DNA from: Microbacterium foliorum
Lineage (GTDB): Bacteria; Actinomycetota; Actinomycetes; Actinomycetales; Microbacteriaceae
Assembly (NCBI RefSeq): GCF_003367705.1
Contig: NZ_CP031425.1
Location: forward strand, 1,612,001-1,676,000
Length of the DNA stretch: 64,000 bases
Reading direction: 5' to 3'
In this document: positions 1 to 8,705 of the stretch, one piece after another
How the letters are laid out: each line of letters starts with the position of its first letter
How positions within the stretch are numbered: the stretch's first letter is position 1
Program-made: the position numbers and the translations under genes
Notes under the pieces: model-generated
Database searches by the model: none
Seen by the model: only the letters and a program-made list of their open reading frames with translations
What the model was told of the DNA's origin: nothing

Positions 1-18
1 AGTCAACACTGGGAGACG

Positions 19-24
19 TACAGT
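19..24 (+). promoter_or_regulatory. -10 hexamer of leaderless DUF427 gene
   Basis: TACAGT sits 6 nt before the ATG at 31, with only GAAAAG between. This fits a -10 element whose transcript starts at the A of the start codon. A GGGAG at 11-15 is too far away to be a normal ribosome binding site for that ATG. Confidence 0.5.
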
Positions 25-30
25 GAAAAG

Positions 31-528
31 ATGCGCAGACCGAGTCCCCTCGTCCCGTCTCCCGGCCAGGAATCCGTCTGGGACTATCCGCGGCCTCCGA
101 GGATCGAGAAGGTGGACGAGCGTGTCACCATCCGCCTCGGCGGCGTGCTCGTCGCCGACACCCGGGCGGCGATGCGGGTGCTCGAGACGAGTCATCCCCC
201 GGTGTACTACCTGCCGATAGCCGATTTCATCGACGGAGCGCTCTCCGATGCTCCCGGTTCGTCGTTCTGCGAGTTCAAGGGGGCCGCCCGCTATCTCGAC
301 GTGCGCGGCGGAGGTCTTGTGGCCGCGGGCGCCGCGTGGAACTACCCGGATCCCACCCCCGGATTCGAGGCGCTGACCGATCGTGTCGCGGTCTACGCGG
401 GGCCGATGGACGAGTGCACGGTGGGAGGTGAGGTCGTGGTCCCGCAGCCGGGCGGGTTCTACGGCGGCTGGGTCACGTCCTCCGTCGTCGGTCCGTTCAA
501 GGGCGGGCCGGGCTCGATGGGCTGGTAG
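31..528 (+). CDS. DUF427 domain-containing protein
   Basis: The 165-residue product matches the DUF427 family: a QESVWDYPRPPRIE segment near the N-terminus, then VRIRL-type strands and VVDT/ADT motifs, and a conserved tail containing GGFYGGW. Members are small soluble proteins of unknown activity with a beta-rich fold. ATG 31 is preferred because the family normally begins a few residues before this conserved segment. The frame stays open to the left window edge, so a longer form cannot be excluded. It is convergent with the monooxygenase gene, with 16 nt between the stops. No operon partner is visible in the window. Confidence 0.85.
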   Translation: MRRPSPLVPSPGQESVWDYPRPPRIEKVDERVTIRLGGVLVADTRAAMRVLETSHPPVYYLPIADFIDGALSDAPGSSFCEFKGAARYLDVRGGGLVAAGAAWNYPDPTPGFEALTDRVAVYAGPMDECTVGGEVVVPQPGGFYGGWVTSSVVGPFKGGPGSMGW

Positions 529-544
529 CCGGTCGCCAGATCGG

Positions 545-1858
545 TCAGAAGGCGCGGAGGTTCGCCTGCAGCCCGCCGTCGACGTACTTGCGGCGGAGGA
601 TGCCGCGGCGTCGCAGTTCCGGGACGAGCTCGTCCAGCGTGCGGTGCAGGGTGACCGGGTGGAAGTCCCCCCACAGCAGTACGCCGTCGTTGCCCCACTC
701 GCCGAGTTCCTCGACGAGATCCGCGAACTCGACCGCCGTGCCGACGAACCCCGAACGATCGGACAGGCGTCCACTGCGTGCGAGCGCCGTGAGGTGCGCA
801 CGCAGCGGGGCATCGTCGCCGCGATCGCCGATCAGTCGACGGATGCTGCCCTGCGACACATGCTCCCCGAACACCGCGAGATCGAGCGGGCGGTCGAGAT
901 CGAGTGCGGTGAGGTCGGTCTCGAGGTCGCTCGACTGCTTTCTGGCGATCTGCACGAGCGCCGCATCGTCGGGGCGGGCGGAGGCGGCGACGATACGGTC
1001 GGCCTCCTCGGCCGAGGAGACGATGACGGGCTGGATGGCGAACAGGATCCTGATGTCCTCGGCGGAGCGGCCGGCGGCGGTCGCCGCATCGTGGATCTTC
1101 GCGCGATAGGCGCGGACCGAGGCCTCGTCGAGAGGAGCCAGCGCGAGCTGGACGTCGGAGTTGGCGCCGGCGAAGCCGAGGCCCCGACCCGATCCGCCCG
1201 GCGAGACGATGGCCGGTTCGCCGTCGGTGAAGGGCAGCGCGTTGAGGGGGCCGTCGAATGAGTAGTGCGAGCCGCGGTGGTGCACGGCGCGCAGCCGTGC
1301 ACCGTCTGCGAACACATCGCTCGGCCTGTCGCGGACCAGTGCGCCGTCCTCCCAGCTGCGCCAGAGCGAGCGGATGCCGTCGAGCCACTCCTCGGCACGG
1401 TCGTAGGCCTCATCGTGACCGAGCTGCGCGTCGGCGGAGAAGTGCCGCGCGCTTCCCGTGTCGGTGACGACGTTCAGACCGAGCCGATGGCCGCTGAGGT
1501 GCTGCAGCGTGGCGAATTGCCTCGCAGCCGTATAGGGCAGGTAGGCCGCCGGGTTGACGGTGGGGACCACACCGAGGTGGCGGGTGGCCTGGAACAGGTA
1601 CGGAGCGAGCAGCAGCGGGTCGTGCTTGGGCCCGCCGAAGGCGTGTCGCACCCGCAGGTCGATCGTCGACGGGGATCCGAGCGAGGGGGCGTCCTCGATG
1701 ATGACCAGGTCGAATCCCGCCTGCTCCAGGGTGCGGGCCGCCTCCTGGTAGATCTCGGGTCGCGTCCAGTCGTAGTCCCAGTCGAGAGAGGGGTGGCCCC
1801 AACCCTGGGGGCCGAAACCGCGGGCGAGGAACCACCCGAAGTGCTGGGGTCTGCTCAT
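545..1858 (-). CDS. FMN-dependent LLM-class monooxygenase (NtaA/SnaA/DszA type)
   Basis: The 437-residue protein resembles the NtaA/SnaA/DszA/SoxA group of two-component flavin monooxygenases. These take reduced FMN from a separate reductase and often act on organosulfur or chelating compounds. Visible hallmarks are the GFDLVIIEDAPSLGSP region, the TVNPAAYLPYTAARQFATL segment, a GLNVVTDTG motif, and a long insertion ending in SPGGSGRG. The ATG overlaps the stop of metY by 4 nt (ATGA), so the two are translationally coupled. That pairing suggests a role in releasing sulfur for methionine or cysteine synthesis. The substrate is unknown and no reductase gene is adjacent. Confidence 0.85.
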   Translation of the reverse strand: MSRPQHFGWFLARGFGPQGWGHPSLDWDYDWTRPEIYQEAARTLEQAGFDLVIIEDAPSLGSPSTIDLRVRHAFGGPKHDPLLLAPYLFQATRHLGVVPTVNPAAYLPYTAARQFATLQHLSGHRLGLNVVTDTGSARHFSADAQLGHDEAYDRAEEWLDGIRSLWRSWEDGALVRDRPSDVFADGARLRAVHHRGSHYSFDGPLNALPFTDGEPAIVSPGGSGRGLGFAGANSDVQLALAPLDEASVRAYRAKIHDAATAAGRSAEDIRILFAIQPVIVSSAEEADRIVAASARPDDAALVQIARKQSSDLETDLTALDLDRPLDLAVFGEHVSQGSIRRLIGDRGDDAPLRAHLTALARSGRLSDRSGFVGTAVEFADLVEELGEWGNDGVLLWGDFHPVTLHRTLDELVPELRRRGILRRKYVDGGLQANLRAF

Positions 1859-3150
1859 GCCGCGACCTCCCGCGCCGGCTGGAGGACGCGATCGAGGTCG
1901 GCGATCAGGTCGGCGACGTCCTCGATGCCGATCGAGAGCCTCAGCGTTCCCGGTCTCACACCCAGCAGATCGCGCTCCTGCCGGCTGCGATGCGAATGAC
2001 TCGTGGTCTCGGGATGCAGCACCAGTGAGCGGACATCGCCGATGTGGGTCATGTGGGTGAACACTCTGACGCCGTCGACGAAGGAGCGCGCCGCATCGAT
2101 TCCACCGCGCAGGGTGAAGGTGAACACCGAGCCGTGCCCGCCGTCGAGATACTTCTGCGCGAGGGCGTGATCGGGGTGGCTCTCCAGCCCGAGATAGTCG
2201 ACGCTCTCGACCTCGTCGTGCGCGGCGAGCCATCGCGCCACGTCGAGCGCGTTGCGCGACTGACGCTCGACCCGGAGTCCGAGCGTCTCGGCGCCCTGGC
2301 CGATCAGGAAGGCGTTGAGCGGAGACGGCGAGGCGCCGAAACGCGGGGCGACGGACTCTCTCGCGTAGGCGATCCGCGCCGCACCGCCGTGCCGACTGGC
2401 GACGCTGGGGAATCCGCCACGACCGGGGAGCACGAGGTGCGGGGCGTTGTGCCCCGCTGCTGCGGCGTCGAAGCGTCCGTCGTCGACGATGACGCCGCCG
2501 AGCACCGACCCGTGCCCGGCCAGGAACTTCGAGGCCGAGTGCACGACGATCGCGGCCCCGTGCTCCAGCGGACGCACGAGGAACGGGGTCGCCAGCGTGT
2601 TGTCGACGATCAGCGGGACCGCCGCCTCGTCCGCCACGGCACTGATCGCGGCGATGTCGAGAAGGTCGTTGCGGGCGTTCGCGATCGACTCCGCGAAGAG
2701 CGCGCGGGTGTTCGGGCGGATCTCTGCGCGCCAGGCATCCGGGTCGCCGATGTCGTCGACGAAGGTCGTCTCGATGCCCAGTCGCGCGAGGTTGTCGAGG
2801 AAGAGACCCCTGCTGCCCTCGTAGATGTGCGTCGACGAGATGATGTGATCGCCCGCCCCGGCGACCGTCAGCAGGGCGGTGACGACGGCGGCCTGGCCGC
2901 TCGCGACGAGGACCGCGTCGACGCCGGACTCGAGGGTCGCCAGCTGCCGTTCGACTGCACGGACGGTGGGATTCCCTGTGCGGGTGTATCCGAACCCGCT
3001 GCCGGTGCCGAAGTGGTCGGCCGCGTGGTCGAAGTCGTCGAACTCGAACCCCGCGGTCAGATAGATCGGGGTCGCCCGAGACGTCGCGGCCGTCTGATTC
3101 CTGGCCGAGTGGAGGGCTCTGGTGGCGAAGCCGGTGGATTCGTCGGTCAT
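1855..3150 (-). CDS. metY: O-acetylhomoserine sulfhydrylase (PLP-dependent)
   Basis: The 431-residue protein belongs to the Cys/Met metabolism PLP family. It should join O-acetylhomoserine with sulfide to give homocysteine, in direct-sulfhydrylation methionine synthesis. The PLP lysine is Lys208 in [10 protein letters not shown], and the YTRTGNPT and DNTLATPFL motifs are present. The length (about 430) and the insertion before the C-terminal domain fit MetY rather than cystathionine gamma-synthase (about 380). The start was chosen at MTDESTGF, preceded by a GAGAGG site. It leads a two-gene unit with the flavin monooxygenase and is divergent from leuCD. No SAM riboswitch was recognised upstream. 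Confidence 0.88.
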   Translation of the reverse strand: MTDESTGFATRALHSARNQTAATSRATPIYLTAGFEFDDFDHAADHFGTGSGFGYTRTGNPTVRAVERQLATLESGVDAVLVASGQAAVVTALLTVAGAGDHIISSTHIYEGSRGLFLDNLARLGIETTFVDDIGDPDAWRAEIRPNTRALFAESIANARNDLLDIAAISAVADEAAVPLIVDNTLATPFLVRPLEHGAAIVVHSASKFLAGHGSVLGGVIVDDGRFDAAAAGHNAPHLVLPGRGGFPSVASRHGGAARIAYARESVAPRFGASPSPLNAFLIGQGAETLGLRVERQSRNALDVARWLAAHDEVESVDYLGLESHPDHALAQKYLDGGHGSVFTFTLRGGIDAARSFVDGVRVFTHMTHIGDVRSLVLHPETTSHSHRSRQERDLLGVRPGTLRLSIGIEDVADLIADLDRVLQPAREVAA

Positions 3151-3201
3151 TCGGGGGCCTCTCGATGCGTCGGGTGTCAGTAGCGTGTCACGGCGCGTCA
3201 T

Positions 3202-3219
3202 CCACCGCCCGAGCGGTGG
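3202..3219. promoter_or_regulatory. Palindrome between metY and leuCD, possible operator
   Basis: CCACCGC-CCGA-GCGGTGG forms a 7-bp perfect inverted repeat directly upstream of the TAATCT hexamer of the leuCD leader. It would cover the -35 region of that promoter and lies about 50 nt upstream of metY. It could be an operator or a chance hairpin; no regulator is assigned. Confidence 0.35.
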
Positions 3220-3225
3220 TAATCT
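3220..3225 (+). promoter_or_regulatory. -10 hexamer of the leuCD leader
   Basis: TAATCT is followed by 6 nt and then the ATG of the leader peptide at 3232, so the transcript probably starts at that ATG. No good TTGACA-like -35 is visible. Confidence 0.5.
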
Positions 3226-3231
3226 GACGTC

Positions 3232-3279
3232 ATGCGGATCGTGCTCCTTCTTAGCTGCCGCGACGAGACCTCGTTCTGA
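3232..3279 (+). CDS. Putative leucine leader peptide of leuCD
   Basis: This 15-codon ORF encodes [15 protein letters not shown]. Three consecutive leucine codons (CTC CTT CTT) at positions 5-7 include two CTT codons, which are rare in this high-GC sequence. It lies 58 nt upstream of leuC and ends inside the loop of a strong hairpin whose 5' arm overlaps codons 9-12. Leader peptides rich in the end-product amino acid are the hallmark of ribosome-mediated attenuation, and leucine attenuators are known in Actinobacteria. The peptide appears to be translated from a leaderless message. Function is inferred from position and codon content. Confidence 0.7.
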   Translation: MRIVLLLSCRDETSF

Positions 3280-3296
3280 GCCCCTCCTCGTCGCGG
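3258..3296 (+). promoter_or_regulatory. Attenuator-type hairpin upstream of leuC
   Basis: CCGCGACGAG (3258-3267) and CTCGTCGCGG (3287-3296) form a 10-bp perfect stem with a 19-nt loop that holds the leader stop codon. A ribosome stalled on the leucine codons would cover the 5' arm. There is no T-run after the stem, so it may act by Rho-dependent termination or by controlling access to the downstream region rather than as a classical intrinsic terminator. Confidence 0.6.
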
Positions 3297-3337
3297 AGTC
3301 CATCGTGGGCCGAACCGCCAGCTTCAGGAGAAACGCA

Positions 3338-4789
3338 ATGAACAGCCCCGCAGCAGACTCCGCTTCCGTCCGCCCGAGAACCCTCGCCGAGAAGGTCTGG
3401 GACGACCACCTCGTCGTGAAGGGCGAGGACGGGGAGCCGGACCTCATCTACATCGATCTGCACCTCGTGCACGAGGTGACGAGCCCGCAGGCCTTCGACG
3501 GCCTGCGTGCCGAGGGGCGTCCGCTCCGGCGGCTCGATCTGACGATCGCCACCGAGGACCACAACACCCCGACCTGGGACATCGACAAGCCGATCGCCGA
3601 CCTCACCAGCCGGACGCAGATCGAGACGCTCCGTCGCAACGCGTCCGAGTTCGGCGTGCGCCTGCATTCGCTCGGCGACGCCGAGCAGGGCATCGTCCAC
3701 GTCGTCGGACCGCAGCTCGGGCTCACCATGCCGGGCATCACCGTCGTCTGCGGAGACTCGCACACCTCGACCCACGGAGCCTTCGGAGCGATGGCCTTCG
3801 GGATCGGCACCAGCGAGGTGGAGCACGTCATGGCGACGCAGACGCTCCCGCTGAAGCCGTTCAAGACGATGGCGATCACCGTCGACGGCACGCTGCGCCC
3901 CGGCGTCACGGCGAAGGACATCATCCTCGCGGTCATCGCGAAGATCACCACCGGCGGTGGCCAGGGCTACGTGCTGGAGTTCCGCGGCAGCGCGATCCGT
4001 GCGCTGTCGATGGAAGGCCGCATGACGATCTGCAACATGTCGATCGAGGCGGGTGCTCGCGCGGGCATGGTGGCGCCCGACGAGACGACCTTCGAGTACC
4101 TGAAGGGCCGCCCGCACGCCCCGAAGGGGCAGGACTGGGAGGATGCTGTCGCCTACTGGCGCACGCTGCCCACGGACGAGGGCGCGACCTTCGACGCGGA
4201 GGTCTTCATCGACGCCGACGAGCTGGAGCCGTTCGTGACCTGGGGAACCAACCCCGGTCAGGGCAGCTCGCTGTCGGCATCCGTTCCCGATCCCGCCGAC
4301 ATCACGGACCCCAACGAGCGCGCCGCCGCCCAGCGCGCGCTGGAGTACATGGACCTGGCGCCGGGGACCCCGCTGAAGGAGGTCCCTGTCGACGCCGTGT
4401 TCATGGGCTCGTGCACCAACAGCCGCATCGAAGACCTGCGAGCCTTCGCCTCGATCGTCGAGGGCAGGAAGAAGGCCGACGGCGTGCGCGTGATGGTCGT
4501 CCCCGGCTCGGCGCGCGTTCGTCTCGAGGCGGAGGCCGAGGGCCTCGACAAGGTGATCACGGACTTCGGAGCCGAGTGGCGGTTCGCCGGCTGCTCGATG
4601 TGCCTGGGCATGAACCCGGATCAGCTCGCACCGGGGGAGCGCTGCGCGTCGACCTCGAACCGCAACTTCGAGGGCAGGCAGGGCAAGGGCGGCCGCACGC
4701 ATCTGGTCTCGCCCCTGGTCGCCGCCGCGACGGCGATCCGCGGCACGCTGTCGAGTCCGAGTGATCTGCACGAGATGGCGGAGGTCTGA
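3338..4789 (+). CDS. leuC: 3-isopropylmalate dehydratase large subunit
   Basis: LeuC isomerises 2-isopropylmalate to 3-isopropylmalate together with LeuD, the second step of leucine synthesis. The 483-residue protein has the aconitase-type [4Fe-4S] ligands Cys359 (GSCTNSR) and Cys419/Cys422 (CSMC), plus the [13 protein letters not shown] and TEDHNTPT motifs. The ATG at 3338 follows AGGAG at 3326-3330. The frame is open further upstream to 3122, but that stretch overlaps the leader and metY start and has no family similarity. leuD begins 2 nt after the stop, so they form an operon, probably controlled by the leader at 3232-3296. Confidence 0.96.
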   Translation: MNSPAADSASVRPRTLAEKVWDDHLVVKGEDGEPDLIYIDLHLVHEVTSPQAFDGLRAEGRPLRRLDLTIATEDHNTPTWDIDKPIADLTSRTQIETLRRNASEFGVRLHSLGDAEQGIVHVVGPQLGLTMPGITVVCGDSHTSTHGAFGAMAFGIGTSEVEHVMATQTLPLKPFKTMAITVDGTLRPGVTAKDIILAVIAKITTGGGQGYVLEFRGSAIRALSMEGRMTICNMSIEAGARAGMVAPDETTFEYLKGRPHAPKGQDWEDAVAYWRTLPTDEGATFDAEVFIDADELEPFVTWGTNPGQGSSLSASVPDPADITDPNERAAAQRALEYMDLAPGTPLKEVPVDAVFMGSCTNSRIEDLRAFASIVEGRKKADGVRVMVVPGSARVRLEAEAEGLDKVITDFGAEWRFAGCSMCLGMNPDQLAPGERCASTSNRNFEGRQGKGGRTHLVSPLVAAATAIRGTLSSPSDLHEMAEV

Positions 4790-4791
4790 CC

Positions 4792-5388
4792 ATGGAGAAG
4801 TTCACCACGCACACCGGCGTCGCCGCTCCTCTCAAGCGCTCGAACGTCGACACCGACCAGATCATCCCCGCCGTGTTCCTCAAGCGGGTGACCAAGACCG
4901 GCTTCGAAGACGCGCTGTTCCACGGATGGCGTCAGGATCCTGACTTCGTCCTCAATCAGCCGCAGTTCCAGGGAGCCTCCGTGCTCGTCGCAGGTCCCGA
5001 TTTCGGCACCGGCTCGAGCCGGGAGCATGCGGTGTGGGCGCTGCGCGACTTCGGATTCGCCGTCGTGCTCAGCCCCCGTTTCGCCGACATCTTCCGTGGC
5101 AACTCCGGCAAGCAGGGCCTTCTCGCAGCGACGATCTCCGAAGAGGATCTCGAGCGCATCTGGGCCGAGATCGACCGCGAGCCCGGGGCATCGATCACCG
5201 TGGACCTCGAGGCGCGCACCGCGTCGATCGGCGACGTCCAGGCTGAGATCGGTATCGACGATTACACTAGATGGCGGCTCCTCGAAGGGCTCGATGACAT
5301 CGGGCTCACGCTGCGCAACGAAGACAAGATCGCGCAGTTCGAGGCCCGTCGCGAGTCGTGGCGGCCCCGGACCCTCCCCGTTCAGTGA
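4792..5388 (+). CDS. leuD: 3-isopropylmalate dehydratase small subunit
   Basis: The 198-residue protein is the swivel-domain partner of LeuC. It shows the N-terminal [15 protein letters not shown] motif and the [17 protein letters not shown] loop characteristic of LeuD, at the usual length of about 200. It begins 2 nt downstream of leuC and acts in the cytoplasm as the LeuCD heterodimer. Confidence 0.96.
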   Translation: MEKFTTHTGVAAPLKRSNVDTDQIIPAVFLKRVTKTGFEDALFHGWRQDPDFVLNQPQFQGASVLVAGPDFGTGSSREHAVWALRDFGFAVVLSPRFADIFRGNSGKQGLLAATISEEDLERIWAEIDREPGASITVDLEARTASIGDVQAEIGIDDYTRWRLLEGLDDIGLTLRNEDKIAQFEARRESWRPRTLPVQ

Positions 5389-5390
5389 AC

Positions 5391-5423
5391 GGCGGGGCAG
5401 GGGGAGCCGAGGGCGACCCCGCC
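5391..5423 (+). other. Hairpin between leuD and murA
   Basis: GGCGGGG (5391-5397) pairs with CCCCGCC (5417-5423) just after the leuD stop. The stem is 7 bp with a long G-rich loop and no T-run. It may partly separate leuCD from the murA-gpsA-ddl unit. Confidence 0.3.
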
Positions 5424-5453
5424 CCGAATTCCCTGAATGAAGTGAGGCTCCGA

Positions 5454-6821
5454 ATGACCACACCTGTGCGCGACGCTCTTGCGGACGGAGTCCCCCCACT
5501 GACCGGAGACGTCCTCGCGATCCGCGGCGGACGACCGCTGCGCGGCCGTGTCGATGTCAAGGGCGCGAAGAACCTCGCGACCAAGGCGATGGTGGCCTCG
5601 CTCCTCGGCGAGACGGTGAGCACCCTTCGGGATGTTCCCGCGATCAGCGACGTCGCCGTGGTGCGCTCGCTGCTCGAGGTGCACGGCGTGCGGGTGTCCG
5701 ACGGCGATGAGCCCGGCGCCCTGGTGTTCGACCCGAGCGACGTCGAGTCCGCGCACTTCGAGGAGATCGACGCGCACGCGGGTGCGTCGCGGATCCCGAT
5801 CCTCTTCTGCGGTCCTCTGCTGCACCGTCTCGGACAGGCGTTCATCCCCGACCTCGGCGGCTGCCGCATCGGCGACCGCCCCATCGACTTCCACCTCGAC
5901 GCACTGCGCAAGTTCGGCGCGATCGTCGAGAAGCTGCCGAGCGGCATCCGCCTGTCGACGGGTGGCGCGCGTCTGCACGGCGCGAACATCCACCTGCCGT
6001 ACCCGAGCGTCGGAGCGACCGAGCAGGTCCTGCTGACGGCCGTCCGTGCCGAGGGCACCACCGAGCTGCGCAACGCGGCCATCGAGCCCGAGATCATGGA
6101 CCTGATCGCTGTGCTGCAGAAGATGGGCGCGATCATCTCCTACGAGCCCAATCGCGTCATCGTCATCGAGGGCGTCGAGAAGCTCCGCGGATACGACCAC
6201 CGCTCGATCTTCGACCGCAACGAGGCCGCGTCCTGGGCGTCTGCCGCGCTGGCGACCGACGGCGAGATCTTCGTCGGCGGCGCCAAGCAGCAGGAGATGC
6301 TCACCTTCCTCAACGTGTTCCGCAAGGCGGGGGGATGGTTCGACATCCAGGAGGACGGCATCCTCTTCCGTCGTGACGGCGAGCTCAAGCCCGTCGTCGT
6401 CGAGACCGACGTGCACCCCGGCTTCATGACCGACTGGCAGCAGCCTCTCGTCGTCGCGCTCACTCAGGCGAACGGCCGCTCGGTCGTGCACGAGACCGTG
6501 TACGAGAACCGACTCGGCTTCACCGACGCGCTGGTCAAGATGGGCGCCGACATCGTCGTGCACCCGCGCGGTCTGCAGGACGGCCCTCGTCGTGTTCCGC
6601 GCCGCGATCTGGAGCAGGCCGCCGTGATCACCGGGCCGACGCCGCTGCACGCCGCAGACATCGTCGTCCCCGATCTCCGTGGCGGATACAGCCACGTGAT
6701 CGCCGCGCTCACCGCCGAGGGCGAGTCGAGGGTCTCCGGCGTCGACATCCTCAGCCGCGGGTACGAGAAGTTCCTCACCAAGCTCGACGCCGTGGGTGCC
6801 GACTTCGACGTCATCCGGTGA
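5454..6821 (+). CDS. murA: UDP-N-acetylglucosamine 1-carboxyvinyltransferase
   Basis: MurA transfers enolpyruvate from PEP to UDP-GlcNAc, the first committed step of peptidoglycan synthesis. The 455-residue protein has the substrate-contact KGAKN motif and the catalytic loop LGGCRIGDRPIDFHL with Cys137, the residue normally attacked by fosfomycin, so sensitivity would be expected. The ATG at 5454 follows GTGAGG. An in-frame ATG at 5358 lies inside leuD and would add an unrelated 32-residue tail. The last codon overlaps the GTG of the next gene, placing it at the head of an envelope-precursor operon. Confidence 0.95.
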   Translation: MTTPVRDALADGVPPLTGDVLAIRGGRPLRGRVDVKGAKNLATKAMVASLLGETVSTLRDVPAISDVAVVRSLLEVHGVRVSDGDEPGALVFDPSDVESAHFEEIDAHAGASRIPILFCGPLLHRLGQAFIPDLGGCRIGDRPIDFHLDALRKFGAIVEKLPSGIRLSTGGARLHGANIHLPYPSVGATEQVLLTAVRAEGTTELRNAAIEPEIMDLIAVLQKMGAIISYEPNRVIVIEGVEKLRGYDHRSIFDRNEAASWASAALATDGEIFVGGAKQQEMLTFLNVFRKAGGWFDIQEDGILFRRDGELKPVVVETDVHPGFMTDWQQPLVVALTQANGRSVVHETVYENRLGFTDALVKMGADIVVHPRGLQDGPRRVPRRDLEQAAVITGPTPLHAADIVVPDLRGGYSHVIAALTAEGESRVSGVDILSRGYEKFLTKLDAVGADFDVIR

Positions 6822-7582
6822 CCGCGATGGGTTCCCGCTCGCCGGAGTCCACGCGGCCCAGCGTGTTCTGGCCGCTGGCGGCCATCATCGTCCCGATCGT
6901 GTCGCTGATCGCGAAGATCCGCATCAGGGGCGCGGAGAAGCTGCCTCAGGACGGCGCATACGTGCTCGCCCCGAACCACTACTCGGAGTTCGATCCGCTC
7001 ATCGTCGCCGTGGCGGTATGGCGGATCGGCCGCGCTCCGCGCTTCATGGCGAAGGAGAGCCTCTTCCGCGTCCCCGTGCTGGGAGCCGCCTTGCGGGCCA
7101 CCGGCATGATCCCGGTGGCGAGGTCGTCGTCGGCGGCGGCGGCGAAGCAGACCCTCAAGCAGTCGGCCGAACTCGTCGAGCACCGGCGCGGCGTGATCGT
7201 CTACCCGGAGGGGACGCTGACGCGCGACCCCGACCTCTGGCCGATGCGCGGCAAGTCGGGTGCGGTGCGACTGGCGCTGACGGACGGCATCCCGCTGATC
7301 CCGATGGCGCACTGGGGCGCTCAGGAGATCATGGGCAGGTACCAGAAGGGCCTGAGCCTGTGGCCGCCGCGCAAGCGGGTCGACGTCATCATCGGTGATC
7401 CGGTCGACGTGTCCGATCTGCAGGGGCGTGCGGGCGAGGCCTCGGCGCTGAACGAGGCGACCACCCGTCTGATGAACGCGATCACCGTGCTCCTCGAGGA
7501 GCTGCGGGACGAGAAGGCGCCGGCGGAGCGATGGAACCCGTCGACGCACGGACAGAAGGAGACGGGTCGCCTTGACTCCTAA
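6818..7582 (+). CDS. 1-acyl-sn-glycerol-3-phosphate acyltransferase family protein
   Basis: The 254-residue protein is a PlsC/LPLAT acyltransferase that should acylate lysophosphatidic acid or a related acceptor at the membrane. The catalytic NHYSEFD (HX4D) box and the later YPEGTLTRDP motif are present, and residues around 15-32 are hydrophobic. GTG 6818 overlaps the murA stop (GTGA); ATG 6827 is an alternative start. The C-terminus overlaps gpsA by 11 nt. Being next to gpsA, which makes glycerol-3-phosphate, fits a role in phospholipid synthesis. Confidence 0.88.
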   Translation: MTAMGSRSPESTRPSVFWPLAAIIVPIVSLIAKIRIRGAEKLPQDGAYVLAPNHYSEFDPLIVAVAVWRIGRAPRFMAKESLFRVPVLGAALRATGMIPVARSSSAAAAKQTLKQSAELVEHRRGVIVYPEGTLTRDPDLWPMRGKSGAVRLALTDGIPLIPMAHWGAQEIMGRYQKGLSLWPPRKRVDVIIGDPVDVSDLQGRAGEASALNEATTRLMNAITVLLEELRDEKAPAERWNPSTHGQKETGRLDS

Positions 7583-8705
7583 ACGCGGCGTGCCGGCGGG
7601 ACCGAGAGTCGCCGTCATCGGTGCCGGGAGCTGGGGAACCACGTTCGGAAAGATCCTGGCCGACGGCGGTGCCCAGGTCACGATGTGGGCCCGGCGCGCC
7701 GAGCTCGCACACGAGATCGACGAGGCCAAGCGCAACTCGCGCTACCTGCCGGGCATCAACCTGCCCCGCACCATGGCTGCCACCCATGAGCTGGCCATCG
7801 CACTGCAGGACGTCGATCAGGTGTATCTGTCGGTGCCGAGCCAATCGCTGCGAGAGAACCTCAAGGCGCTGCGCCCGCTGCTGGCCGACAACGACGCGAA
7901 GATCGTCAGCCTGATGAAGGGTGTCGAGCGCACCACCGGGCTGCGGATGAGCCAGGTCATCGAGCAGGAGCTGCGCTGCGACCCCGACCGCATCGCCGTG
8001 GCCTCCGGGCCGAACCTGGCGCTGGAGATCGCACGGGAGCAGCCGACCGCCGCCGTCATCTCGTCGCGCAGCCGGGAGACGGCCGAGGAGGTCGCGCGGG
8101 CTGCCCGCAACAGCTACTTCCGCACGTTCGTGAACACCGACGTGATCGGCACCGAGTTCGGCGGGGTGCTGAAGAACCTCATCGCCGTGGCCATCGGCAT
8201 CGTCGACGGCGTCGGATACGGCGAGAACACGAAGGCGTCGATCATCACCCGCGGTCTCGTCGAGATGACGGACTTCGCAGTGGCGAACGGCGCCCACCCC
8301 GAGACGCTTCAGGGACTCGCGGGGCTCGGCGATCTGATCGCCACGTGCCAGTCGCCGCTGAGCCGCAACAACACGGCCGGGCGCCTGCTCGGCCAGGGAT
8401 ACAGCTTCCAGGACGTCGTCAAGCAGATGCAGCAGACGGCCGAGGGACTCGCCTCCGTCGCACCGGTGCTGCAGCTGGCCCGCGAATCCGAGGTCGACAT
8501 GCCCATCGTCGAGCAGGTGAAGATGGTGCTCGACGGCAAGATGAACCCGCGCGACATCGCACCCCACCTGACGACGGACGACGACACCCCGCAGGGTGAG
8601 AGGACCAACCATGGACAAGCAGACGGTGGTGGTGCTCTTCGGAGGGCGCTCCAGCGAGCATTCGATCAGTTCCGCAACGGCGGGAGGGGTGCTGGGCGCG
8701 ATTGA
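7572..8705 (+). CDS. gpsA: NAD(P)-dependent glycerol-3-phosphate dehydrogenase
   Basis: GpsA reduces dihydroxyacetone phosphate to sn-glycerol-3-phosphate for phospholipid synthesis. The Rossmann motif GAGSWG is at residues 17-22, and KGVERTTGLRMS and the FGGVLKN motif with its catalytic Lys follow. A TTG start at 7572 lies 10 nt after GGAG. The conserved body ends near residue 335, the usual family length. The frame runs on for about 40 residues and overlaps ddl out of frame by 95 nt. That tail may be real or may reflect loss of an earlier stop. Confidence 0.9.
   Translation: MTPKRGVPAGPRVAVIGAGSWGTTFGKILADGGAQVTMWARRAELAHEIDEAKRNSRYLPGINLPRTMAATHELAIALQDVDQVYLSVPSQSLRENLKALRPLLADNDAKIVSLMKGVERTTGLRMSQVIEQELRCDPDRIAVASGPNLALEIAREQPTAAVISSRSRETAEEVARAARNSYFRTFVNTDVIGTEFGGVLKNLIAVAIGIVDGVGYGENTKASIITRGLVEMTDFAVANGAHPETLQGLAGLGDLIATCQSPLSRNNTAGRLLGQGYSFQDVVKQMQQTAEGLASVAPVLQLARESEVDMPIVEQVKMVLDGKMNPRDIAPHLTTDDDTPQGERTNHGQADGGGALRRALQRAFDQFRNGGRGAGRD

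Noticed and set aside
3122..3337. Longer leuC starting at 3122
   Set aside because: The extra 72 residues overlap the metY start, promoter and leader and match nothing in LeuC. AGGAG supports ATG 3338.
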